From an uncultured Pseudomonadota bacterium (GTDB lineage Bacteria > Desulfobacterota_B > Binatia > UBA9968): a DNA stretch of 7,620 nucleotides. The position numbers and the translations under genes were made by a program. The DNA lies in contig CAMLCX010000223.1 of NCBI GenBank assembly GCA_946478635.1, positions 1 through 7,620 of the forward strand, given 5' to 3'. Below the pieces are notes generated by a model. It did no database searches and was not told where the DNA came from. It saw nothing but the letters and a program-made list of their open reading frames with translations. Shown here piece after piece: positions 1-5,983 of the stretch (position 1 is its first letter; each line of letters opens with the position of its first letter).

Positions 1-230
1 AAGACTTTGACTGCCGCACGGATATAAACATCAATGGTAACCCATCTCGTTCGTTCGTCTTGAGACTTGTCGAAGGACTCCAACAACGTTTCAGGCAATC
101 TGTTCGAGAGCAGGCAGAGGGAAATCTCCATGCGCCGAAGAGCGCGATGGGCGGGGGTATAACCGTGCCGTAACCCGCAATGGCCTTCCGCAGCTACCCA
201 TAACTTCGCCTCGTTCTCGTCTCCCGACGC
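1..230 (-). other. Open minus-strand frame at left edge, possible gene fragment
   Basis: On the minus strand a frame stays open from a TAG stop at 233-231 to the window edge, about 76 codons. The only ATG in it is at 131-129, giving 43 codons inside the window and reading off the left end. The translation is protein-like, with LWVAAEGHCGLRHGY before the ATG and RTRWVTIDVYIRAAVKV at the edge. I recognise no family. No Shine-Dalgarno sequence precedes the ATG. If real, it is the N-terminus of a gene continuing left, or a decayed gene whose start lies in the 131-230 part. It could equally be a chance open frame; the sequence left of the window would settle this. I see no other gene in 1-366. Confidence 0.2.
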
Positions 231-352
231 CTATCAGGCCACCCGGATTCAAGGTGTGCATTTTAAGATACGAAGTCGCTGTGGCTAAATCTTTTCAGAC
301 TTTGCAACTTTCCGGGGCGATTTGGCATCCAATCAGCAATACTCAATTTTCA

Positions 353-358
353 GGGAGG
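353..358 (+). promoter_or_regulatory. Ribosome binding site for the 367 gene
   Basis: GGGAGG lies 8 bases before the ATG at 367. It favours that start over the in-frame TTG at 322, which has no such site before it. Confidence 0.5.
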
Positions 359-366
359 CCAAAATC

Positions 367-594
367 ATGAACTATTCAAAAACCCGGGCAGCCACGCGAA
401 CCCGGTCGAAGAAAGCAATCCTTAGAACAACTTTCTTGGATCTCATCGGTAAACTCCTGGAAACTACCCATGACGACGCCGTAGTCGTCGCATCGATACG
501 GCGAATTTTCGATGACTGCAACGCGCGGATGGTCCGTTCGCTCGCTCCGGTTCGGTTAATTGCCGATGAGCCCGCTGCCAAAGCCAATCGCTAG
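367..594 (+). CDS. Small hypothetical protein, 75 aa
   Basis: Unrecognised small protein. The ATG at 367 is chosen because GGGAGG at 353-358 is well placed; an in-frame TTG at 322 would add 15 residues without a ribosome site. The first 20 or so residues are basic (Arg/Lys/Thr-rich, TRAATRTRSKK). The middle, about residues 21-58, reads as two amphipathic helices (FLDLIGKLLETTHDDAVVVA, then IRRIFDDCNARMV). There is one cysteine, no signal peptide and no membrane segment, so it is probably cytoplasmic. It sits 66 bases upstream of a small zinc-finger protein in the same orientation and may share its transcript. The size and basic-then-helical pattern would suit a small regulatory or nucleic-acid-binding protein, but no motif supports a specific role. 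Minus-strand frames over the same bases look like shadows. Confidence 0.5.
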   Translation: MNYSKTRAATRTRSKKAILRTTFLDLIGKLLETTHDDAVVVASIRRIFDDCNARMVRSLAPVRLIADEPAAKANR

Positions 595-660
595 GCCGCA
601 GCCACGGCACGGACCTAACGCCTCGATTCTTGCTCGCGTTCGGAGGAGTCCATTGATATC

Positions 661-996
661 GTGAAACTCGCAAATCGCCGCACATCCGGGCTTAAACCAA
701 GGGAACCATCGACGCATCCGCGCGCCAGGCGAAAATTGCGGGGTGGAAAAACGCTTTTTGACAGCTGCAAGCAAGAGGTCGATCTCATCGGACGCTACCT
801 GTCCTCTGATTTGCACGGCCGCGAACTCTTGGCTTTTGAGAACCACCTGGCAATTTGTCCGGACTGCGTCGCCTTCCTGAAAACCTACAAAGCAACGATC
901 GATCTAACGAGAAAATTTTTGGCGCGCCGAACGCAGCGCAATACAACCCCCGATCTTTCTTTGCTGCCACCGCGAAAGCGACTCAACCGGCGCTGA
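661..996 (+). CDS. zf-HC2 zinc-finger protein, anti-sigma factor-like
   Basis: A 111-residue protein with a putative zinc-finger (zf-HC2) core at about residues 33-88. The ligand pattern is visible: Cys36, then His62-x3-Cys66-x2-Cys69 in HLAICPDC, with the usual LIGRYLSSDL helix between. In this family, the Cys/His site and helices usually hold an ECF sigma factor inactive, sometimes in response to redox or metal signals. Both flanks are strongly basic (residues 6-30 and 89-111), and there is no membrane segment, unlike many anti-sigma factors, so it should be soluble. Start: GTG at 661 with GGAGGAG at 642-648, a rather long spacing of 12 bases; the in-frame ATT at 652 is better spaced but a rare start codon. 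No sigma factor is encoded next to it here, so its partner is unknown. Zinc-finger assignment is fairly sure; the anti-sigma role is inference. Confidence 0.72.
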   Translation: MKLANRRTSGLKPREPSTHPRARRKLRGGKTLFDSCKQEVDLIGRYLSSDLHGRELLAFENHLAICPDCVAFLKTYKATIDLTRKFLARRTQRNTTPDLSLLPPRKRLNRR

Positions 997-1026
997 GCTG
1001 GAAAAAAGCCGCACCTTTTATCGGCC

Positions 1027-1054
1027 GGCGGGCGTCTAATCGCTAAAGCCCGCC
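1027..1054 (+). repeat. Inverted repeat, possible hairpin terminator or attenuator
   Basis: GGCGGGC (1027-1033) and GCCCGCC (1048-1054) form a perfect 7-bp GC-only stem with a 14-base loop, between the zinc-finger gene and the dehydrogenase gene. Only TT follows the stem, so it is a poor intrinsic terminator. It may mark a transcription boundary or affect expression of the dehydrogenase mRNA. Confidence 0.35.
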
Positions 1055-1090
1055 TTACACGCCTGCAAATGGCGGGGCCGCAAATCCGCA

Positions 1091-1096
1091 GAGGAG
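1091..1096 (+). promoter_or_regulatory. Ribosome binding site for the dehydrogenase
   Basis: GAGGAG sits 8 bases before the ATG at 1105 and fixes that start. The in-frame ATG at 1069 would add 12 residues not expected in the family and has no ribosome site. Confidence 0.65.
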
Positions 1097-1104
1097 AAAT
1101 TCCA

Positions 1105-2217
1105 ATGCAAGCCATCGCCGTCATGCCTTCGTCCAAGCAAATAAGCCTCATCGATCAGCCCGAGCCAAACATTTCAAAGCCTACCGACGTCAAGCTGCGT
1201 ATGCTCGAAGCCGGTGTTTGCGGCACCGACAGAGAAATTTGCGCGTTCGAATACGGCACACCGCCTGTGGGCAGCGACTATCTCGTCATCGGCCACGAGT
1301 CGCTCGGCGAAGTTGTCGCCGTCGGCGCGCAGGTGACAAGAGTAAAGATCGGCGATCTGGTAGTCCCCATGGTTCGACGGCCATGCCCCCATGATTACTG
1401 CATGGCCTGCGCCAACGGGCGGCAGGACTTCTGCTTCACGGGTGATTTCACCGAGCGGGGCATCAAACAACAGCATGGTTTCATGGCCCAGTATGTCGTC
1501 GACGATGAGATCTACATGAACCCGGTACCGCAGGAGTTGCGCGACGTGGCGGTGCTGGTGGAACCGTTGACGATCGCTGAAAAAGCCTTGATCCAAGTCC
1601 GGCATGTACAGCAACGATTACCCTGGAGCTGCGCCAAACAGCCCGGCAAAGCTCAGGCCCATTGTCATCGAGCCATTGTCCTCGGCGCCGGTCCCGTCGG
1701 CTTGCTCGGCGCCATGGCTCTTGTCAATCAGGATTTTGACACTTACGTTTACGCTCGCGAGCCGGCTCCGAATGCAAAGTCCGATGTCTTGCAACGGATC
1801 GGCGCCAAATATATCTCGGCGGAAACCCACACGCTGGAAGCGCTGGCGCGGGAGATCGGCAACGTGGATTTAGTCTATGAAGCGACCGGAGCGTCGCGGC
1901 TGGCGTTCGACATGATCGAACAGCTCGGCACCAATGGCATTTTTATCTTCACCGGCGTGCCGGGAAGAAAAGCGCCGGTGGAAGTCGATACCGACCTGAT
2001 GATGCGCAACTTGGTGCTCAAAAACCAGGTCGTCATCGGCACGGTCAACGCCGGTCGGGACGCCTTCGAAGGTTCGATCCGAGACATTGGCATCTTTGCC
2101 AAGCGTTGGCCTGACGCCGTGAGGTCTCTGATCACCGGCCGTTTCTCGATGAAAGACCATCGTGACCTTCTAACCGGCCGAGCCAGCGGCATAAAAAACG
2201 TGATCCGATTGAACTAG
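1105..2217 (+). CDS. Zinc-dependent dehydrogenase, glucose 1-dehydrogenase type
   Basis: A 370-residue medium-chain dehydrogenase resembling archaeal glucose 1-dehydrogenases, which oxidise glucose and related aldoses to the aldonolactone with NAD(P)+. The N-terminal GroES-like domain starts MQAIAV and holds the catalytic zinc site: Cys39 (GVCGTD), His64-Glu65 (GHES) and probably Glu153 (VEPLTIAEKA). The structural-zinc lobe is complete, with Cys94, Cys99, Cys102 and Cys110. The Rossmann domain begins VLGAGPVGLLG (193-203). The second strand ends VYAREP, where the Arg suggests NADP preference. The C-terminal half has DLVYEATGAS, FTGVPGR and GTVNAGRDAFE, typical of this subfamily. The length is normal, and there is no signal peptide, so it is cytoplasmic. 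Family is secure; the substrate (glucose, galactose, another aldose or a polyol) is not. It stands 108 bases after the zinc-finger gene, across a GC-rich inverted repeat. Confidence 0.88.
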   Translation: MQAIAVMPSSKQISLIDQPEPNISKPTDVKLRMLEAGVCGTDREICAFEYGTPPVGSDYLVIGHESLGEVVAVGAQVTRVKIGDLVVPMVRRPCPHDYCMACANGRQDFCFTGDFTERGIKQQHGFMAQYVVDDEIYMNPVPQELRDVAVLVEPLTIAEKALIQVRHVQQRLPWSCAKQPGKAQAHCHRAIVLGAGPVGLLGAMALVNQDFDTYVYAREPAPNAKSDVLQRIGAKYISAETHTLEALAREIGNVDLVYEATGASRLAFDMIEQLGTNGIFIFTGVPGRKAPVEVDTDLMMRNLVLKNQVVIGTVNAGRDAFEGSIRDIGIFAKRWPDAVRSLITGRFSMKDHRDLLTGRASGIKNVIRLN

Positions 2218-2246
2218 CAGCTCTGCAAGTCACAGTCCTGCTATTT
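2215..2246 (+). terminator. Weak hairpin at the end of the dehydrogenase gene
   Basis: TAGCAG (2215-2220, including the stop codon) can pair with CTGCTA (2238-2243). Inside, after a 2x2 mismatch, CTG (2223-2225) pairs with CAG (2233-2235). Only three T residues follow, so termination would be weak. Confidence 0.25.
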
Positions 2247-2280
2247 CGACTTGTTTACTCTCCGGCGCTCCGCTTAGCAT

Positions 2281-3102
2281 ATGCTCGAGCTACTGAAGCA
2301 ACACTGGCCTGAATATTTGATCGAAGGCGCATGCCTTGGCCTGTTTATGATCTCGGCGTTCTCCTTCGGAACGCTCCTCGAACATCCCGCGTCGGCGATC
2401 CATCAGGCCGTGCCCGATCCCACGCTGCGCCGATTGTTGATGGGTTTGGCGATGGGCGGGACTGCCATCGCCATCATTTATTCCCCCTGGGGAAAGCGAT
2501 CCGGTGCGCACATCAATCCGGCGACCACACTTACATTTTTTCGCTTAGGCAAGGTCGCGCGCTACGATGCGCTTTTTTACATGGTAAGCCACTTTGCCGG
2601 TGGCCTCATCGGCGCAGCCCTCGCGTCCATGGCTCTGGCGGCGTGGGTTTCCCATCCTTCGGTCAATTACGTGGTCACCATACCGGGTGAGCTGGGGCCG
2701 TGGGCGGCGTTTCTTGGTGAAATCGCCATCGCCTTCATTTTGATGTCGGTCATTCTCCACGTGTCGAACCACAGGCGATGGCACGCTCTAACCGGAATCT
2801 GCGCCGGCCTTCTCGTCGCGCTCTACATTGCCGTCGAAGCGCCGATCTCCGGCATGAGTATGAATCCGGCTCGCACTTTCGCCTCCGCCGTGCCGGCTCA
2901 CTACTGGCATCATCTCTGGATCTATTTCATCGGCCCGCTCATCGGCATGCTGTCAGCGGCGGAAGTTTATCTGCGCACCAAGGGCGCAGCACAGGTCCGT
3001 TGCGCCAAGCTGCATCATCAAAACAGCCAGCGCTGCATATTTTGCGGCAAGCCGGCGGCAACTCCTTCCCGCGCAAGCCTCAATTCGAAGTTTGCAGCGT
3101 GA
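2281..3102 (+). CDS. Aquaporin / MIP-family channel with Cys-His tail
   Basis: A 273-residue membrane channel of the major intrinsic protein family, conducting water or small neutral solutes such as glycerol. Both signature motifs are intact: SGAHINPA (Asn79-Pro-Ala) and SGMSMNPAR (Asn195-Pro-Ala, with the pore Arg198). Six hydrophobic segments fit about residues 12-32, 50-70, 96-121, 139-160, 168-186 and 212-232. After the last helix comes an unusual cytoplasmic tail (about 234-273) with Cys241, His245, His246, Cys252 and Cys255 in CAKLHH and RCIFCG, a plausible metal-binding or redox-sensing knuckle. The start must be ATG 2281 or later, because an in-frame TAG lies at 2275-2277; there is no clear Shine-Dalgarno sequence. 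It follows the dehydrogenase by 63 bases, so co-transcription is possible. Family assignment is sure; the transported solute is not known from sequence. Confidence 0.92.
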   Translation: MLELLKQHWPEYLIEGACLGLFMISAFSFGTLLEHPASAIHQAVPDPTLRRLLMGLAMGGTAIAIIYSPWGKRSGAHINPATTLTFFRLGKVARYDALFYMVSHFAGGLIGAALASMALAAWVSHPSVNYVVTIPGELGPWAAFLGEIAIAFILMSVILHVSNHRRWHALTGICAGLLVALYIAVEAPISGMSMNPARTFASAVPAHYWHHLWIYFIGPLIGMLSAAEVYLRTKGAAQVRCAKLHHQNSQRCIFCGKPAATPSRASLNSKFAA

Positions 3103-3331
3103 ACTCCACGCGTTATTAAACGCATTTGTCTGCCGGCCGGGCAAGACCGTTGTGCCGGGCTAGCAAAAGACGCACGGCGGACTGGTGCTGCGCACTGGCG
3201 CGCATCTTCTTCGACACCATGAGCATCTAACCAGCCAATCGTCGCGCTGATGCGTTACGCGAACTTCATCCGAGCGAAACAAACCTCTAAAGATCACCAG
3301 TTACGATAACAACATGGACGAGGGCAAAAAG
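3103..3331 (+). other. Intergenic stretch without a recognised gene
   Basis: About 230 bases between the channel and the nucleotidylyltransferase. The octamer GCCGGGCA and a near copy TGCCGGGC occur close together at about 3136-3162, but in direct orientation, so they do not form a strong hairpin. I see no convincing promoter, terminator or small RNA. A promoter for the next gene would be expected here, since no ribosome-coupled arrangement links the two genes. Confidence 0.4.
3320..3324 (+). promoter_or_regulatory. Ribosome binding site favouring the 3332 start
   Basis: GAGGG lies 7 bases before the ATG at 3332. The earlier in-frame ATG at 3314 has no purine-rich site before it, so 3332 is preferred. 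Confidence 0.45.
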
Positions 3332-4276
3332 ATGCAACAATCAGGATGCGACCGTGAAAACGAATGGGCCGTGATACTCGCCGGCGGGGACGGCACAAGG
3401 CTTAAGTCGCTGACGCGAAAGATTGCCGGCGACGAGCGGCCAAAACAGTTCTGTTCGGTGCTCGGAGGCGTGACCTTGCTGGAAGAAACTGAAAGGCGCA
3501 CGGCTTTGGAACTGGCGCGGGAGCGCACCCTCTATGTGGTCAATCGCGCCCATGAACCCTACTACGCGCCGGTTCTCGACTGTCAGCCGAGCGCCAATCT
3601 AGTGATCCAACCGCGCAATGCCGGCACCGCGCCGGCGATTCTCTATAGTCTGCTGCGCATCGCCGCGGCGGATCCGAACGCCATCGTCGCGCTGTTTCCA
3701 TCGGATCACTACGTCTCGGACAATCGAAAATTCATGGCGCATATCCGGACCGCGCTCGATGCGGCGCGAGAAAGACGCGATCTGGTGATTTTGCTCGGCC
3801 TGGAACCGGAAAGCCCAGAAGTTGAATATGGCTGGATCGAGCCCAACGGATCGTTGAAAATAAACCCCCGGGTGCTCGGCGTGCGGCGCTTCTGGGAAAA
3901 ACCGAACCCCATGCTTGCCCAGGTGCTGCAGCTGCGCGGCTGCCTGTGGAATAGTTTCGTCATGGTCGCCTCGGCGCAAGCCCTGCTCGAAATCATCGAA
4001 AGCGCGACTCCGGACCTTTACCGCGCTTTCGCGTGCATGCCCACTCTGTTCGGCACGAGCGCCGAGGGCAGAGCCATCGGTGCTCTCTACGAGCGCCTCG
4101 AAGAGGTTAACTTTTCCCATCGCGTGCTGGCGCTTCGCCCGGAACGCCTTGCCGTTCTCAAAGTGAGCGGCGTGCGCTGGAACGACCTCGGCGAGCCCAA
4201 GCGCGTGATGGCCTCTCTGCTCATGGCCGGCGTCCGCCCGCACTGGGTCGACACGGCACGGCCGCAATTCGCATAG
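3332..4276 (+). CDS. Mannose-1-phosphate guanylyltransferase-like nucleotidylyltransferase
   Basis: A 314-residue sugar-phosphate nucleotidylyltransferase, most like mannose-1-phosphate guanylyltransferases, which make GDP-mannose from GTP and mannose 1-phosphate for polysaccharide or glycan synthesis. Numbering from 3332, the nucleotide-binding loop LAGGDGTRL is at 16-24 with Arg23, ERPKQF at 35-40 supplies the usual Lys, QPRNAGTAPAI is at 93-103, FPSDH (metal-binding Asp) at 122-126, FWEKP at 187-191, WNSF at 206-209 and WNDLGEP at 283-289. The loop lacks the WPLS that follows GTRL in classical ManC and reads KSLTRKIAGD instead, a variant I associate with acidobacterial and deltaproteobacterial homologues. 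There is no C-terminal cupin (phosphomannose isomerase) domain, so it is monofunctional. It is cytoplasmic and appears to be a single-gene unit. An in-frame ATG at 3314 would add six residues. The fold is certain; mannose specificity is probable, not shown. Confidence 0.85.
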   Translation: MQQSGCDRENEWAVILAGGDGTRLKSLTRKIAGDERPKQFCSVLGGVTLLEETERRTALELARERTLYVVNRAHEPYYAPVLDCQPSANLVIQPRNAGTAPAILYSLLRIAAADPNAIVALFPSDHYVSDNRKFMAHIRTALDAARERRDLVILLGLEPESPEVEYGWIEPNGSLKINPRVLGVRRFWEKPNPMLAQVLQLRGCLWNSFVMVASAQALLEIIESATPDLYRAFACMPTLFGTSAEGRAIGALYERLEEVNFSHRVLALRPERLAVLKVSGVRWNDLGEPKRVMASLLMAGVRPHWVDTARPQFA

Positions 4277-4579
4277 AAGTTCGCGCAGCCCTTGGTCGGG
4301 AGCAACCTGACGGCGCCGATGAATCACTTGACATCGGAACAAGTCTAACTTGACCGGAATTCCAGGGCGAATGGAAGCGCCAGTGCTATGCGCGCCGTCG
4401 AGAATCATTGGTGTCGCCAACACCACCACGGTATCCGCCTTTCTCCCGATCTCCTTGTCTGCACTGCTTTCTCCATCCTTCGCATCTCTTTTAAATCGCG
4501 CCGCATCTAAAGCGACGAACCAGTTCTACAGGTTTTATCGGCCTGAACAATTTTTGACATCAACCCTTTGGAGGATCAG
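4277..4579 (+). other. Intergenic region before the exported-protein operon
   Basis: About 300 bases that must hold the promoter of the downstream operon. TTGACA hexamers occur at 4328-4333 and 4554-4559, but neither has a good -10 element at 16-18 bases, and the second is too close to the start codon. A minus-strand frame runs open through about 4525-4277 and on antisense to the nucleotidylyltransferase gene. A plus-strand frame from 4350 overlaps the next gene. Neither has a ribosome site or a recognisable domain. I assign no gene here. Confidence 0.4.
4570..4574 (+). promoter_or_regulatory. Ribosome binding site for the first GlcG-like gene
   Basis: GGAGG stands 5 bases before the ATG at 4580. 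An in-frame TTG at 4568 overlaps this site and is therefore not the start. Confidence 0.65.
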
Positions 4580-5080
4580 ATGGTAAAAGTTTTCACCGCC
4601 ACAGCCGGCCTGTTACTCGGCTTTGCGCTCCATTCCCCAACCCTTGCTCAGACTGTCGAAAAGAAAAGCCTGACTCTCGACGGCGCGAAAAAAGTAATCG
4701 CTGCGGCGGTGACCGAGGCGAGGAGCAAAAACGCTCCGGGCGCCGCCATCGCGGTAGTCGACGAAGGCGGCAACCTGGTTGCCCTTGAGCGTCTCGATAA
4801 TACTTTTGCGGCCGGCGCCAATATTTCGGTCGGCAAGGCGCGAACAGCGGTGCTCTTCAAGCGCCCGACGAAATTCTTTGAAGACGTCATCAACAAAGGT
4901 CGAACCGCCATGGCGACGTTGAATAACTTCACTCCTTTGCAGGGCGGCGTGCCGATTATGGTGGACGGTCAGATTGTCGGCGCCGTCGGCGTCAGCGGCG
5001 CCGCCAGCGCGCAACAAGATGAGGAGCTGGCGATCGCCGGCGCCAGCGCCCTCGCAGCGCGCGCCGCGCAAGCTCAATAG
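4580..5080 (+). CDS. Exported GlcG/HbpS-family (DUF336) protein
   Basis: A 166-residue protein of the GlcG/HbpS haem-binding family (DUF336, Haem_degrading). Residues 1-24 form a signal peptide: short basic start, hydrophobic core TAGLLLGFAL, and likely cleavage after TLAQ or just before it. The single domain spans about 28-162: SLTLDGAKKVIAAA, then VVDEGGNLVALERLD (59-73), SVGKARTAVLFKRPT (83-97), TPLQGGVPI (118-126) and IVGAVGVSGA (132-141). Streptomyces HbpS of this family binds haem and takes part in redox sensing; GlcG sits in glycolate operons without a settled role. Many members are exported, and here the signal peptide agrees. It heads a three-gene operon, ending 34 bases before a second protein of the same family, with which it shares about half its residues by eye. 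Haem binding, ligand and function are not shown by sequence. Confidence 0.88.
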   Translation: MVKVFTATAGLLLGFALHSPTLAQTVEKKSLTLDGAKKVIAAAVTEARSKNAPGAAIAVVDEGGNLVALERLDNTFAAGANISVGKARTAVLFKRPTKFFEDVINKGRTAMATLNNFTPLQGGVPIMVDGQIVGAVGVSGAASAQQDEELAIAGASALAARAAQAQ

Positions 5081-5100
5081 CGACTCGCACAAAGAAAGAC

Positions 5101-5106
5101 GGAGGA
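5101..5106 (+). promoter_or_regulatory. Ribosome binding site fixing a GTG start
   Basis: GGAGGA lies 8 bases before GTG 5115. That start gives a clean signal peptide. The in-frame ATG at 4974 would put 47 residues of out-of-frame coding sequence of the previous gene in front of it. Confidence 0.7.
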
Positions 5107-5114
5107 AGGCACCC

Positions 5115-5975
5115 GTGAGAAAGTTTCAAGTCTTAGCCCTCGCCGCGTTGCTGATCGCGCCGGCGAGCGCCGCTCAAAGTCAACTGCTCGATAAAAAAGT
5201 CCTCACTCTCGAAGCCGCCGACAAGGTCGCGGCGGCGGCTGAGACCGAAGCGAAGCGGAGAAACGCAACGGTGGTTATCGTCGTCGTTGACGATGGCGGT
5301 TATCCCCTGGTTCTCAAACGCCTCGATGATACCCAGGTTGCCAGCGTTGAAGTCGGGATCGGCAAAGCGCGGACCGCGGCGATCTTCCGGCGCCCAAGCC
5401 GGGAGTTCGAGGACCAGATCAAAAATGGACGGGTCGCGTCCTTGGTGCTGCCCGGAGCGACGCCGTTGCAGGGCGGCGTGCCGCTGATCGCAAACGGTAA
5501 AGTGGTCGGCGCCATCGGCGTCAGCGGCAATACGCCGCAGGAAGACGAGGATATTGCGCTCGCCGGCGCCGCCGCCTTCGATGCGGCGATGAATTCTCCG
5601 GCCGCGCCGGTCATGCACCTGCCGGCAAAACAAGTCAGCCAAGCCTTCGTCAAAGGCATGCCGCTCATCCGCGGCGCGAACTACAAGATCGACGCCAGTC
5701 ACCGCGACGAGCCCGGCGTCGTCGAAGTGCACAGCCGAGACACGGATATCATCTACATGCTCAGGGGCACGGCGACGCTGGTGACCGGCGGCGCGGTGAT
5801 CGACGGCAAGACCATCGAGCCGGAAGAAATTCGCGGCAAACAATCCCACGGCGGCGAAAGCCGCACCCTGACCAGGGGCGACGTCGTCGTGATTCCCAAC
5901 GGCACGCCGCACTGGTTCAAGGAAGTTAGCGGCCCAATCGACTACTACGTCGTCAAAGTACGCTCATCGAATTGA
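5115..5975 (+). CDS. Exported GlcG/HbpS domain fused to a C-terminal cupin
   Basis: A 286-residue two-domain protein. Residues 1-20 are a signal peptide (MRKFQVLALAALLIAPASAA). The first domain, about 26-160, is GlcG/HbpS (DUF336): VVDDGGYPLVLKRLDD (57-72), GIGKARTAAIFRRPS (81-95), TPLQGGVPL (116-124) and VGAIGVSGN (131-139). The second, about 170-284, is a single-domain cupin: DTDIIYMLRGTATLVTGG (209-226) is the first conserved strand pair, and GDVVVIPNGTPHWF (255-268) is the second cupin motif with His266. The usual first-motif HxH...E is not present; His206 and Asp209/Asp211 occupy the area, so the metal site is altered or absent. It follows its paralogue by 34 bases and is 8 bases before the lactonase gene. 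The arrangement suggests the GlcG domain was duplicated in tandem. Substrate unknown; a small-molecule or haem-binding periplasmic role is inference. Confidence 0.87.
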   Translation: MRKFQVLALAALLIAPASAAQSQLLDKKVLTLEAADKVAAAAETEAKRRNATVVIVVVDDGGYPLVLKRLDDTQVASVEVGIGKARTAAIFRRPSREFEDQIKNGRVASLVLPGATPLQGGVPLIANGKVVGAIGVSGNTPQEDEDIALAGAAAFDAAMNSPAAPVMHLPAKQVSQAFVKGMPLIRGANYKIDASHRDEPGVVEVHSRDTDIIYMLRGTATLVTGGAVIDGKTIEPEEIRGKQSHGGESRTLTRGDVVVIPNGTPHWFKEVSGPIDYYVVKVRSSN

Positions 5976-5980
5976 GGTGA
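5974..5980 (+). promoter_or_regulatory. Coupled ribosome binding site for the lactonase gene
   Basis: GAGGTGA, a long match to the anti-Shine-Dalgarno sequence, overlaps the TGA stop (5973-5975) of the cupin-fusion gene and precedes GTG 5984. This implies translational coupling and rules out the GTG at 5977, which lies inside the site and opens a different, short frame. Confidence 0.65.
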
Positions 5981-5983
5981 ATC

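Noticed and set aside
323..338. Sigma-54-like promoter (TGGCAT, then GC ten bases after GG)
   Set aside because: Only the GG/GC core and part of the -24 element match; transcription would start almost on the ribosome site of the 367 gene.
1105..2217. Extra Cys/His residues at about 176-188 of the dehydrogenase as a novel insertion
   Set aside because: This segment links the catalytic and Rossmann domains and, as far as I recall, is of similar length in related bacterial dehydrogenases, so it does not stand out as an insertion.
3133..3164. GC-rich repeats after the aquaporin as a terminator
   Set aside because: The GCCGGGC copies are direct rather than inverted; the best pairing is only 5 bp and no T-tract follows.
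3599..4429. 276-codon open frame on the minus strand, antisense to the nucleotidylyltransferase
   Set aside because: Nearly all of it lies antisense to a gene with clear family motifs; its translation over that part is Arg/His/Ala-rich with no domain, as expected of a shadow frame in GC-rich coding DNA.
4554..4559. TTGACA as a -35 box for the exported-protein operon
   Set aside because: A -10 box at normal spacing would fall on the start codon at 4580, so it cannot drive that gene from a leader carrying its ribosome site.
4350..4586. 78-codon plus-strand frame before the first GlcG-like gene
   Set aside because: No ribosome site, low-complexity Ser/Ala/Leu content, and it overlaps the ribosome site and start of the GlcG-like gene.
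5133..5912. 259-codon open frame on the minus strand within the GlcG-cupin gene
   Set aside because: Composition is Arg/His/Asp/Ala-rich and repetitive, it has no recognisable domain, and the opposite strand encodes two intact families.
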